Origin: an uncultured Flavobacteriaceae bacterium
Lineage (GTDB): Bacteria; Bacteroidota; Bacteroidia; Flavobacteriales; Flavobacteriaceae
DNA length: 19,918 nucleotides
Direction of reading: 5' to 3'
NCBI GenBank assembly: GCA_945788155.1
Contig: CALZKX010000201.1
Coordinates: forward strand, 1 to 19,918
Shown here piece after piece: positions 10,425 through 18,520 of the stretch. The notes below the pieces were generated by a model. The model saw nothing but the letters and a program-made list of their open reading frames with translations, did not search any database and was not told the origin of the DNA. Every line of letters begins with the position of its first letter. Position 1 is the first letter of the stretch. The position numbers were made by a program, and so were the translations under genes.

Positions 10425-11183
10425 ATGAGACACGAGAATTTAAACGTAAACAAACTTAGAGTATCTAAACTCTATGATGGTAACAACAATGAAATCACTG
10501 GTAATGTATCACCAACTGGTGGTATAGTTATCTTTGATGACTTCCTCGGAGCATCTGGTGGAGACGCTAGTGTTAATCGCTTTGACACAGTGGAAGATGG
10601 TGGCACTTCGGTACTTTCAGCATTCAATCAGAATGGTGATATGATCCTCACTACATCTACTACAGACAACCACGGCAATCAAGTGTTTGGAGTACATCCT
10701 GGTAAAGCTAACTACGGTGGGCTGTTCATGGAAGCACGAGTTAAGAATGTAACTGATATAACTAACATTGCTTTATTTGTAGGCTTCCATGATACAGTAA
10801 CAATAGAAGAGCCATTAGCTTATAGTGGTACTACTCTTACAGCTCAGTCTGGTGCTGATACAGCAGGCTTTCTCTATGACGTAGATGGTACTACTGACCA
10901 ATACATAGCAGCAACAGTCGACTCTGGAACAGCAGATAGTTCAGGACTCTTAGGAACTGGTGCAGTACCAGTAGCTGATGCCTACCAAACATTCAGAGTA
11001 GAAATCTCTAAGGATGGACTGACTTGTAAGTTCTTCATTGATGGTAACCTAGCAGCTACTCAGAACACAGCAGGTGTAACAGAAACTGTAGCACTTTACC
11101 CAATGGTATCAATCCATAATAGGTCTGCAGCATCTAATGTTGTTCACGTTGACTACATGATGTATGGATGGAATAGAGTATAA
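10425..11183 (+). CDS. lectin-like (concanavalin-fold) virion protein, 252 aa
   Basis: ATG at 10425 (MRHENLNVNKLRVSKLYDGN) has AGGAGA seven bases upstream. A longer frame from 10386 lacks a ribosome site. After a short N-terminal segment, the body (about 40-250) has the beta-sandwich pattern of concanavalin-like domains: GGLFMEARVKNV, later FVGFHD, and YQTFRVEISKDGL followed by CKFFIDGNLAAT. Such domains occur in phage head spikes and tail-associated proteins and can bind carbohydrate. Placement just before the portal suggests a head decoration or spike. Fold is inferred from sequence pattern; ligand and location are unknown. Confidence 0.65.
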   Translation: MRHENLNVNKLRVSKLYDGNNNEITGNVSPTGGIVIFDDFLGASGGDASVNRFDTVEDGGTSVLSAFNQNGDMILTTSTTDNHGNQVFGVHPGKANYGGLFMEARVKNVTDITNIALFVGFHDTVTIEEPLAYSGTTLTAQSGADTAGFLYDVDGTTDQYIAATVDSGTADSSGLLGTGAVPVADAYQTFRVEISKDGLTCKFFIDGNLAATQNTAGVTETVALYPMVSIHNRSAASNVVHVDYMMYGWNRV

Positions 11184-11196
11184 TAGGAGCTAGCTA

Positions 11197-13449
11197 ATGG
11201 CTGAAGACAGACCAGGGCTACACATAGAAACTGCTGATCAGATCATAAACAATGAGATCAGATTAGCAGAGGAAGCAGAAGCTGACGTTCTTGGGCAACA
11301 GATGGAAGATGATCTGTTGTTCAAGAGCTCCTTAGCAGGTCATATCCTCGAGGAGTTTGGTGTCAATAAAGATGCCAAGGAAGCTAGTGGAATTAAAGAG
11401 GAGATATTTGAATCCCTCAGAGCCTTCAATGGAGAGTATTCACCTAAAGACCTAGCATTAATTGAAGCAGAGGGTGGTTCAAAGATATTCATGAACATCA
11501 CTGCAACGAAGGCAAGAGCAGCTAAGTCGTGGATAGCAGATGTTCTTAAGCCAGCAAAGGGTAAAGCATGGACTGTCATGCCTACACCTAATCCTGATCT
11601 CCCTGATCAGATGATTAAATCTATTGAAGAAGCAATCAAGAAAGAGTTCGAAGCAGCTGCAGATCAAGTACAATCACAGGAACAACCAGCAGAAGCAGCT
11701 CAAGAAACAATCAAAGATATAAACCAGAAGAAACGTGACATCAAGATAGCAATGAACGAAGAGATTCAGAAGGAAGCTCAATTCCAGATGGATGTCATGG
11801 AACGTCAGATAGAAGATCAATTCGCAGAGGGTAAGTTCTCAGATTCTCTTACTACATTTATTGATGACTTCGTAGTATACCCAACAGCATTCATGAAAGG
11901 CCCGATAGTAGAGAAGTCTAGGAAGATGCGATGGGAGAATGGACAAGCTGTAGTAGAGGAAGCTATTATCTTTGGTAATGGTAGAGTAGATGCATTAGAT
12001 ATGTATCCTAGTCCAAATGCTACCTGTGTTAATGATGGTAACTCATGTGAACACTTAAGGTTATCTCGTAAAGAGTTATCCTTACTACGTAATGCTCCTA
12101 ACTACTATGCAGAAGGAATCAATAAAGTACTTACTAACTCAGGATATACCCCTTCATCAGGTACTTCATGGTGGGAAGATGGTGCAGTAGAGACAGAGAA
12201 AGCAGATCAAGAGAGACGTGGTAATGAGTTCGAAGCTAACCGTGGTGTATATCATGGTATTCATTTCTTCGGCCCTATTGCTGCTAAGATATTGAAAGAG
12301 TGGGAGTTCGTATGTGATGGCTTTGATCCTATGTCAGATGATAATGATATGATCGAAGTAGAAGCTATCATAGTAGATCATGAAGTAATCAAGTGTGTCG
12401 TTAATGATGACCCTCTTCTTCGTAGGCCTTATTACAAAGCATCCTTTATGAATAGACCTGGCAGTTACTGGGGTCGTTCTCTTCCTAACTTGATGCGAGA
12501 CATCCAGAGGATGTGTAATGCTACAGCGAGAGCTCTTGCTAATAACCTAGGGTTTGCTAGTGGCCCATCTATGGAAGTTAACATTGATTTACTAGCTAGT
12601 AAGTCTGATGGTATCCAAGGCATAGGCCCACGAATGATCATTCAAACTAAGAGTGATCCAATAGGAAACAAAGGAAAGGCTATCAACTGGTTCCAGCCAG
12701 ATAGTAATGCCAGGGAACTACTTGAAGTGTACACACAATTCGAGCAGAGAGCCGATGATGTCACAGGTATACCTAGGTATGCCTATGGTAACGAAAGAGT
12801 CTCAGGAGCTGCAGCAACGCTCGGAGGACTGTCTATGTTACTTGAGTCAGCATCAAAGATAATCAAGGATGCTATACGTAATATAGATGATGGTCTAATT
12901 AAACCTAGAGTTGAACAACAGTTCTATATGAATATGTTGAAGAACCCTAACAAGTTCACTGGAGATGTAACAGTAGTACCTATCGGAAGTGCAGTGTTAA
13001 GTATCAAAGCATTTGAAGCAATGAGACGTAATGAGTTCTTAACTGCAACTGCTAACCAATTCGACCAGGAGACTATGGGAAGATCAGGACGTGCTAATAT
13101 CTTACGTAAGGTAGCAGAAGACATTGGTCTTGATGGTAATCCTATACCAACTGATTATGAGCTTAAACAGCAAGAGAAGAAATCAGCTGAAGCAGCAGCT
13201 CAAGCAGCTGAAAGAGAAGCTCAAGAAAAGCAAGCGGATAGGGAAGTCTCTTACGCAGCAACAGACAGACAGATCTCTGGTCAAGAGAGTATGGCAGCAG
13301 GTGCACAACAGCTACAAGCTGGTGAGCTTCAAAGGAAACTTATTAAGGATCAGACTGATGCTCAACTTAAAGCTGCTGAGATTGACCAAAGAGATATGGC
13401 AATTAATAAAGAGATAATTACTAAAGAAAGAACAGGATCAGGTATCTAA
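11197..13449 (+). CDS. portal protein
   Basis: Forms the dodecameric ring at the capsid vertex through which DNA enters. At 750 aa it is in the size range of P22- and N4-type portals and larger than that of T7. A central motif typical of such portals is present: TGIPRYAYGNERVSGAAATL, followed by GGLSMLLESASKIIKDAI and a helical IDDGLIKPRVEQQFYMNML. An acidic, Gln-rich coiled segment lies at about residues 150-210. The C-terminal ~110 residues (Ala, Gln and Glu rich) look like the long helical barrel seen in P22-type portals. AGGAGC precedes the ATG. The stop overlaps the 55-aa gene by one base. Confidence 0.88.
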   Translation: MAEDRPGLHIETADQIINNEIRLAEEAEADVLGQQMEDDLLFKSSLAGHILEEFGVNKDAKEASGIKEEIFESLRAFNGEYSPKDLALIEAEGGSKIFMNITATKARAAKSWIADVLKPAKGKAWTVMPTPNPDLPDQMIKSIEEAIKKEFEAAADQVQSQEQPAEAAQETIKDINQKKRDIKIAMNEEIQKEAQFQMDVMERQIEDQFAEGKFSDSLTTFIDDFVVYPTAFMKGPIVEKSRKMRWENGQAVVEEAIIFGNGRVDALDMYPSPNATCVNDGNSCEHLRLSRKELSLLRNAPNYYAEGINKVLTNSGYTPSSGTSWWEDGAVETEKADQERRGNEFEANRGVYHGIHFFGPIAAKILKEWEFVCDGFDPMSDDNDMIEVEAIIVDHEVIKCVVNDDPLLRRPYYKASFMNRPGSYWGRSLPNLMRDIQRMCNATARALANNLGFASGPSMEVNIDLLASKSDGIQGIGPRMIIQTKSDPIGNKGKAINWFQPDSNARELLEVYTQFEQRADDVTGIPRYAYGNERVSGAAATLGGLSMLLESASKIIKDAIRNIDDGLIKPRVEQQFYMNMLKNPNKFTGDVTVVPIGSAVLSIKAFEAMRRNEFLTATANQFDQETMGRSGRANILRKVAEDIGLDGNPIPTDYELKQQEKKSAEAAAQAAEREAQEKQADREVSYAATDRQISGQESMAAGAQQLQAGELQRKLIKDQTDAQLKAAEIDQRDMAINKEIITKERTGSGI

Positions 13450-13616
13450 TGAATTTAGAGAAAGCATTGGAAGATCATATAAACAAGAAACTCCGGGACA
13501 TTGATTTAATACTTAATGTCTCCGGAGACATTTCAAAGATACGTTATGCCCAAGGTTGTAAGCAGACGTTAAAAGAAGTACAAGCAATCATTGATAAAGA
13601 AAGTAATAGTTTATAA
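13449..13616 (+). CDS. small hypothetical protein, 55 aa
   Basis: Begins MNLEKALEDHINKKLRDIDL at an ATG that shares one base with the portal stop (TAATG), a classic coupled start. The portal's last codons supply an AGGATCAGG-like ribosome site. The peptide is likely helical (KQTLKEVQAIIDKE near the C-terminus) with one Cys. It contains the only rightward copy of the 14-bp repeat, in perfectly palindromic form. A small virion or assembly factor is possible; no family recognised. Confidence 0.75.
   Translation: MNLEKALEDHINKKLRDIDLILNVSGDISKIRYAQGCKQTLKEVQAIIDKESNSL
13517..13530. repeat. 14-bp perfect palindrome, copy 9 (inside 55-aa gene)
   Basis: TGTCTCCGGAGACA, differing from the others by one centre base, which makes it fully palindromic. 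It is the only copy in the rightward arm and reads V-S-G-D, the same frame as copies 2 and 3. Confidence 0.85.
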
Positions 13617-13689
13617 AACCATCTCCGCCTAATCGCCAATCAAGGTCTGGGCAGGAATCGTGGTATTAAATATGAGGAGGACAGCTCGC

Positions 13690-14739
13690 ATGTCCAAGCA
13701 AGATACTCTATCTAAAGAGATAGAAGAGTTAGAACGTGGTGCGTATGGCAACCCTGCTAGTGAAGAAGCTGCCAACACAGAGGAAGTAAAGAAGGAAGTC
13801 GAGGCTTCAGAAGGAACCGCTCAGAATGAAGAGTCTCCCGAAGAAGAACCTACTGAGTTTGCCCAAGAAGAGGCAACCGCTCAGGAAGATACTTTCGATA
13901 CAGAAGCTGAAGAAACCCCAACAAAACCACAGCGTAAGTCGTGGAAGAAAGAGTACAAGCAGTTAGAGCACAGATGGAAAAGCCAGAAGGCATCTAGTGA
14001 TGCAACGATATTCCAGCTTAGGACTGATCTCTCGAAAGCCTTGAATAGCAGTAACGCCTTATCTGATAAGGTCGATGAGCTATCCAAGCAGCTAGCAGAG
14101 ATAACATCTAAGCAACCGTTGCCAGATGTCCTTACTGATGAACAGAAAGAGATCGTAGGTATTGATACTCTTGATGCAATCAGTAAGACTACACAGGCTT
14201 CTATTGATGCTCAAGTAACTCCACTCAAAGAACAGTTAGCATTCGAAAGAGAGCAACGTAAGAAGGACAGCGAAGCCCAAGCAACAACACAGGCTCAGCA
14301 GGCACATCAGGAATACCTTGCGAGGTTGACTGCTGTAGTACCTGATTACTTGCAGATCGATAAGAGTGTTGAATGGTTAGACTGGATGAAGTTACCTGAT
14401 CCTATTAGTGGATCTAAACGTGAAACTCTATTCTTACAAGCTCAGTCTGTTGGTGATGTTGGAAGAGTCGCTCATTTCTTTAATGAGTTCAAAAGTCTGA
14501 AGAACGCAGGACAGGAAACCTTAGATAAGAAGGTTACCCCTAAGTCTCAGACAAGCGAGAATGCACAGAAAGTGCAGATTCAGAAACCTGCCTCTAAGCC
14601 TGTTTATATATCTATGGCTAAAATCTCTCAATTTCTTGAGGATGTGAACAGAGGTAAATACAAAGGACGAGAGAAGTTTGTAGGAGAGATGAATGCAATA
14701 ATTGATCAAGCTCAACGAGATGGTCGTATTGTAGCATAA
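13690..14739 (+). CDS. capsid scaffolding protein
   Basis: Internal scaffold that directs prohead assembly and is later removed. ATG at 13690 (MSKQDTLSKEIEELERGAYG) has GAGGAGGAC upstream; the longer frame from 13660 includes that site and is unlikely. The 349-aa protein is highly acidic at about residues 15-70. A central coiled coil follows (about 80-200), including SSNALSDKVDELSKQLAE, and the C-terminus is Lys/Arg-rich. This charge layout, and a position between portal and capsid genes, are standard for scaffolds. The basic C-terminus probably contacts the coat protein. Confidence 0.82.
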   Translation: MSKQDTLSKEIEELERGAYGNPASEEAANTEEVKKEVEASEGTAQNEESPEEEPTEFAQEEATAQEDTFDTEAEETPTKPQRKSWKKEYKQLEHRWKSQKASSDATIFQLRTDLSKALNSSNALSDKVDELSKQLAEITSKQPLPDVLTDEQKEIVGIDTLDAISKTTQASIDAQVTPLKEQLAFEREQRKKDSEAQATTQAQQAHQEYLARLTAVVPDYLQIDKSVEWLDWMKLPDPISGSKRETLFLQAQSVGDVGRVAHFFNEFKSLKNAGQETLDKKVTPKSQTSENAQKVQIQKPASKPVYISMAKISQFLEDVNRGKYKGREKFVGEMNAIIDQAQRDGRIVA

Positions 14740-14743
14740 AGAA

Positions 14744-14770
14744 CTCCTATAGCTTTCAATAATATAGGAG
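14744..14770 (+). promoter_or_regulatory. hairpin sequestering the capsid gene's ribosome site
   Basis: CTCCTATA (14744-14751) pairs perfectly with TATAGGAG (14763-14770) across an 11-base loop. The 3' arm contains the AGGAG that serves the capsid ATG at 14778. Formation would hide this site, so translation could be conditional, or the stem could protect mRNA. No other structural gene in the window has this arrangement. Confidence 0.6.
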
Positions 14771-14777
14771 AAAGATC

Positions 14778-15767
14778 ATGGCTGATATTAATGTAGTTGG
14801 TGGTGGTGGAGCACTAGAAGCTGAACAGATTGCAAGAGAGACTAATATATTTACCGATACCGCTGGTAATATGGGTGATGCTGACGGTACCAATCGTTAC
14901 ATCCCTTTACTCTACGCAAAGAAAGTTCTTTATGATTTCTATGCAAGTACAGTGTGGAAAGAAGTAACTAACACTGATTATGAAGGTCAATTCAAGAATA
15001 TGGGTGATCGTATTGAGATCAGGGTTGCACCTGACACAGGAACACCTACAACGTATTCTAAAGGTGAAGCCCTTACGTATAAAGTACCTGCTGCTAACGC
15101 TAAGGAAATGTCTATTGATCAGGCTGCTTACCAAGCATTCATAGTTGAGGATGTTGATAAAGTTCAGACTGACGTAGGCCTTATGGATATGTACGTAACA
15201 GATGCTCGTGAGAGAATGGGACTACATATTGATAAGAACGTAACAACACATATGGCAGCTAATCCACATGCAAGTAATGCTGGTGCAACTGCTGGTGCTA
15301 TCTCAAGTTCTTACAACTTGGGAGTTAATACTGTAGCTGGTGCTATCGCTCTTGATAGAACAAACGCTATGGATAAACTAGTAGACCTTAGTTCTGTTAT
15401 TGCTGAGCAGAACGTAGAAGGTGAGAAATGGGTTATCATCCCTGAGTGGTACGCCAACAGATTAAAGCTGTCTGATCTTAAAGCAGCTGACTTCTCTGGT
15501 GACAACGTAGCACTTGCAAGAACTGGACTTATCGGTTCTGTAAATGGTATGAGAATCTTCGTAAGTAATAATGGTCCAACTGTTACTAACGCATACCCAA
15601 TTATCTGTGGTGTTAAAATGGCTACTTCATTTGCACTTCAGATGTCTAAAGTAGACACTCTTACTGCTGAAGCAACATTCGGTGAGAAGTGGAGAACACT
15701 TTGGGTATGGGGTCGTCAGGTAGTTAGGACTGAGGGAATAGCTGTAATGTACGCTAACCCTGCGTAA
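14778..15767 (+). CDS. major capsid protein (HK97 fold)
   Basis: The shell-forming coat protein, 329 aa. The order portal, scaffold, then this gene, and a composition rich in Ala, Val, Asp and Thr without Cys clusters, support the call. Recognisable segments include an N-arm, KKVLYDFYASTVWKEVTN, then GDRIEIRVAPDTGTPT, then AYQAFIVEDVDKVQTDVGLM and the long helix region DARERMGLHIDKNVTTHMA. A late segment FGEKWRTLWVWGRQVVRTEG closes the domain. These resemble P22-coat and N4-gp56-type capsid families. A strong hairpin terminator or attenuator follows the stop, consistent with separate high-level expression. Confidence 0.85.
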   Translation: MADINVVGGGGALEAEQIARETNIFTDTAGNMGDADGTNRYIPLLYAKKVLYDFYASTVWKEVTNTDYEGQFKNMGDRIEIRVAPDTGTPTTYSKGEALTYKVPAANAKEMSIDQAAYQAFIVEDVDKVQTDVGLMDMYVTDARERMGLHIDKNVTTHMAANPHASNAGATAGAISSSYNLGVNTVAGAIALDRTNAMDKLVDLSSVIAEQNVEGEKWVIIPEWYANRLKLSDLKAADFSGDNVALARTGLIGSVNGMRIFVSNNGPTVTNAYPIICGVKMATSFALQMSKVDTLTAEATFGEKWRTLWVWGRQVVRTEGIAVMYANPA

Positions 15768-15780
15768 CCTAATGTAATCT

Positions 15781-15816
15781 GGGCTCCCTTCCGAGGGAGC
15801 TCAGGTTCTTTATTAA
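15781..15816 (+). terminator. hairpin terminator or attenuator after the capsid gene
   Basis: GGGCTCCCT-TCCG-AGGGAGCTC: nine pairs (one G·T) with a stable tetraloop, followed within a few bases by a T-rich stretch (GGTTCTTTATT). It lies 14 bases after the capsid stop. The T-tract is interrupted, so termination is probably partial, letting genes downstream be transcribed at a lower level. Confidence 0.7.
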
Positions 15817-15833
15817 TTCAAGGAGATTTAAAG

Positions 15834-16151
15834 ATGAAAGATGAAGTTCAAATGGTACATTGTCTGAATATGAATACTAATTGTGAATTCTTCTTATATG
15901 AGGAAGACTATAAGGCTAATCAAAAGGACATGAAGTTCATTAACTATGTCAACGAATGTGATGTAGTAGAGAGGAAGGCAAAGAAGAAACCTGCAGATCT
16001 TGATATCCATCAGTTCAATAAGACTAAGCTGATAGAGGTAGCTAAAGAGATGGGTGTTAAAGTAAGTACAGCGATGACAGTAGGTAAGATCAAAGAAGCT
16101 ATCCTAGATCATAAAGCACTCGTAGCTGACGATGACATAGAAGAAATCTAA
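15834..16151 (+). CDS. hypothetical protein with SAP/Rho-N-like C-terminal segment, 105 aa
   Basis: Starts MKDEVQMVHCLNMNTNCEFF with AGGAG nine bases upstream. A Cys-containing N-terminal half is followed by a lysine-rich hinge (ERKAKKKPADL). The C-terminal helix-turn-helix-like segment NKTKLIEVAKEMGVKVS, followed by TVGKIKEAILDHK, resembles the short helical LEM/SAP/Rho-N fold common in small phage head proteins. In other phages such small proteins lie after the capsid gene and act in head completion. Function here is not certain. Confidence 0.65.
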   Translation: MKDEVQMVHCLNMNTNCEFFLYEEDYKANQKDMKFINYVNECDVVERKAKKKPADLDIHQFNKTKLIEVAKEMGVKVSTAMTVGKIKEAILDHKALVADDDIEEI

Positions 16152-16163
16152 TAGGAGATTCAG

Positions 16164-16811
16164 ATGACATACCTTGAGTTATGCCAGAAGGTAAATACAC
16201 TAAGTGGGATGCAAGGTACTTTTAGTTCTGTAACATCTACTGGATATCAAGGTACTATCGCAGCGTTAGTCTCCGCAGCATGGGAAGATATCCAGAACTT
16301 AAGACAAGACTGGGAGTTCCTTAAAGTAGAGACAGGATTCTCAACAGTAGTAGGACAGACTGAGTATACTCTATTGAATATCTTCGGTAGTTCAACTAGT
16401 GTTGTTGGTAAGTACAGAGGGATTCTAGGAGATGATGCTAGAGTTCTTCAGAAGATTAGCTATGATGCTTATCTATTAAAAGAAGTAGACGAAGAGGATA
16501 ACAGTGAGCCATCACGGTACGCTATACATCCTACAACACAATCAATATGGATGAACCCAGCTAGTGAGGTAGAAGCATTAGCTTTACACTACTGGAGGAA
16601 ACCACAAGTATTAGCAAACAACACCGATGAGCCTATCTGTCCCTCAGAATTTCATATGGCTATCGTATATCAAGCACTTGTTAACTATGGAGTATTCCTC
16701 GGTTCAGGTGATATGTTCCAAGGTTACACCTCACGAGCTAGTAGCATCATAGGAGATATGATGAGACAACAGATCCCTACAAGATACGTAAGAACTAGGC
16801 CGATATGCTAG
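16164..16811 (+). CDS. head-to-tail adaptor (tail tubular A-like) protein
   Basis: 215 aa, starting MTYLELCQKVNTLSGMQGTF, with AGGAG upstream. The region VSAAWEDIQNLRQDWEFLKV, followed by TEYTL and a later LALHYWRKP, is the pattern of adaptor proteins that bind below the portal in short-tailed phages (T7 gp11 or P22 gp4 role). Its position between capsid and nozzle genes agrees. The stop overlaps the start of the nozzle gene (ATGCTAG), so the two are probably made in fixed ratio. Confidence 0.78.
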   Translation: MTYLELCQKVNTLSGMQGTFSSVTSTGYQGTIAALVSAAWEDIQNLRQDWEFLKVETGFSTVVGQTEYTLLNIFGSSTSVVGKYRGILGDDARVLQKISYDAYLLKEVDEEDNSEPSRYAIHPTTQSIWMNPASEVEALALHYWRKPQVLANNTDEPICPSEFHMAIVYQALVNYGVFLGSGDMFQGYTSRASSIIGDMMRQQIPTRYVRTRPIC

Positions 16812-18508
16812 ATAACAGACGAATAAACATAAGCAATGTTAAGACTAAAGTCGTTGACTTGAAAGGTGGTCTTAATGAGCAGGTAACTAACTTACAGTTG
16901 AAAGCTGGTGAGCTTATTGATTGTAAGAATTATATAGATCAAGATGATGTATATAGTGGTTACAAGAGTATGCCTGGGTACGAAAGGTATGATGGGAGAA
17001 CTGCACCTAGTGGTACTGGTCTGGATACTGCTACCTTTGGGTCTGAAGTAGATACTACACGGGAAGCTAACAGAGCTCTTATTATGCCAATAGGTGATAC
17101 CACAGCTGTCAATGATACCTGTTATGGTGAAGCCTCAGGTGTGCATATCTATGAAGATAATGTATATGCATGGAGAACAGATAATGCTAGTGATGAGAAC
17201 ACTCCGACAGAAGGTAACAATGAGAGGATGTTCGTAGACTCTGCCAGTGGATGGTCAGAGATTGATACATCAGGAGTTACACTAACTAAGAACGGTACAG
17301 TTAGGGCAGTCAACGGTAGATTCAGTGAGTACAACACTAACCTACCAATCATGGCTTGGGTAGATGGTGTATCACAACCATGCTTCTATAATGGAACAAT
17401 AATAACACAACTAGACATGACCTCAATAGTAGGAGCTAGTGTATTCCCTACTCACATAGGTATCTGGCGTAACAGGCTATTCCTAGTGTATCCTAAGGGG
17501 CACATCTTATTCTCAGAAGTAGGTGATCCTACAGCATGGGATTCAGCAACAGGATTAGCTGGTGAGATTTATATTGGTGATACGGTTAAAGACTTCAAAG
17601 AGGCACCAGGTGGTGTTCTTATGATCTTCACCAAGAGTAAGATTAAAGCTCTGTACTATGGTACAACAGACACAGACTTCACATTCAAGCTAGATGATTT
17701 CAGTAGTTCAAGTGGAGCTCTCTCAGACACAGTACAGAATATGCTAGGTACTCTTTATTACTCAGATAATAGAGGGTTCTCAAGTTTAGAACAGACAGCA
17801 GAGTATGGTGACTTCTCTGCGAAGAATATAGGTAGGAATGTACAGAAGACCTTCGATACCAACAGGAACAACATGGGAGTATCAGTAGTTGATAGGACTA
17901 CTAATAGATTCTATCAATTCTATGATGATGACGTTACGAGTAACTCCTCAGGTTTAGTCTTTACATTCTTAGGTAAGAGAGTTAAGGGTGCTACTAAGAT
18001 ATCACTAGAGCACAGTGTAGTATGTGCTACAGAGGATGACTACTCAGATGGTACTAATAAGATATTCTTCGGTACATCCGATGGATACGTAATGCAGCTA
18101 CTAAAAGGTACATCATTTGACGGTACTGCTATCTCAGCTACTTTCACTACTAGTTATAACCACTTCGGTTCTCCTCGTAACTGGAAGAAGTTCAGAAGAT
18201 TACAGTTTGAAATCACAAGTGTTAACCAGTTATCATTCTCAGTATCGAGTGCATATAACTACAAAGAAGGCATAGTACCACAAGGCTCAGTTGAGAGTCC
18301 AACACTAGAAGGACAAGGTGGGGTATGGGGAGTAGGTGAGTGGGGATCATTCATATACGGTGGTAGAATCTTAGATATAGAATCATTGCAGTACACAGGA
18401 CACGGAACTAATATGGCTGTCACAGTAAGTACTTCTTCTAAGTATGCTCAGAGTCACACAGTTCATAATTACATAACTGACTATACAATCGAAGGATTGC
18501 AACAATAA
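16805..18508 (+). CDS. tail nozzle / tail tubular B-like protein
   Basis: 567 aa. The N-terminal region (KVVDLKGGLNEQVTNLQL, then DCKNYIDQDDVYSGYKSMPG) and middle repeats (IWRNRLFLVYPKGHILFSEV, GGVLMIFTKSKIKALYY, GTLYYSDNRGFSSLEQ) are typical of the beta-propeller nozzle proteins that form the tail tip in T7-like and related short-tailed phages. It overlaps the adaptor gene by seven bases and precedes the tail fibre gene by 12 bases. No signal peptide or membrane segment. This is the main evidence that the virion is short-tailed. Confidence 0.8.
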   Translation: MLDNRRINISNVKTKVVDLKGGLNEQVTNLQLKAGELIDCKNYIDQDDVYSGYKSMPGYERYDGRTAPSGTGLDTATFGSEVDTTREANRALIMPIGDTTAVNDTCYGEASGVHIYEDNVYAWRTDNASDENTPTEGNNERMFVDSASGWSEIDTSGVTLTKNGTVRAVNGRFSEYNTNLPIMAWVDGVSQPCFYNGTIITQLDMTSIVGASVFPTHIGIWRNRLFLVYPKGHILFSEVGDPTAWDSATGLAGEIYIGDTVKDFKEAPGGVLMIFTKSKIKALYYGTTDTDFTFKLDDFSSSSGALSDTVQNMLGTLYYSDNRGFSSLEQTAEYGDFSAKNIGRNVQKTFDTNRNNMGVSVVDRTTNRFYQFYDDDVTSNSSGLVFTFLGKRVKGATKISLEHSVVCATEDDYSDGTNKIFFGTSDGYVMQLLKGTSFDGTAISATFTTSYNHFGSPRNWKKFRRLQFEITSVNQLSFSVSSAYNYKEGIVPQGSVESPTLEGQGGVWGVGEWGSFIYGGRILDIESLQYTGHGTNMAVTVSTSSKYAQSHTVHNYITDYTIEGLQQ

Positions 18509-18520
18509 GGAGAGCAGATA

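Noticed and set aside
13124..13417. 97-aa plus-strand frame inside the portal gene
   Set aside because: It is a shifted reading of the portal's Ala/Gln/Glu-rich C-terminal helix region, with no own ribosome site.
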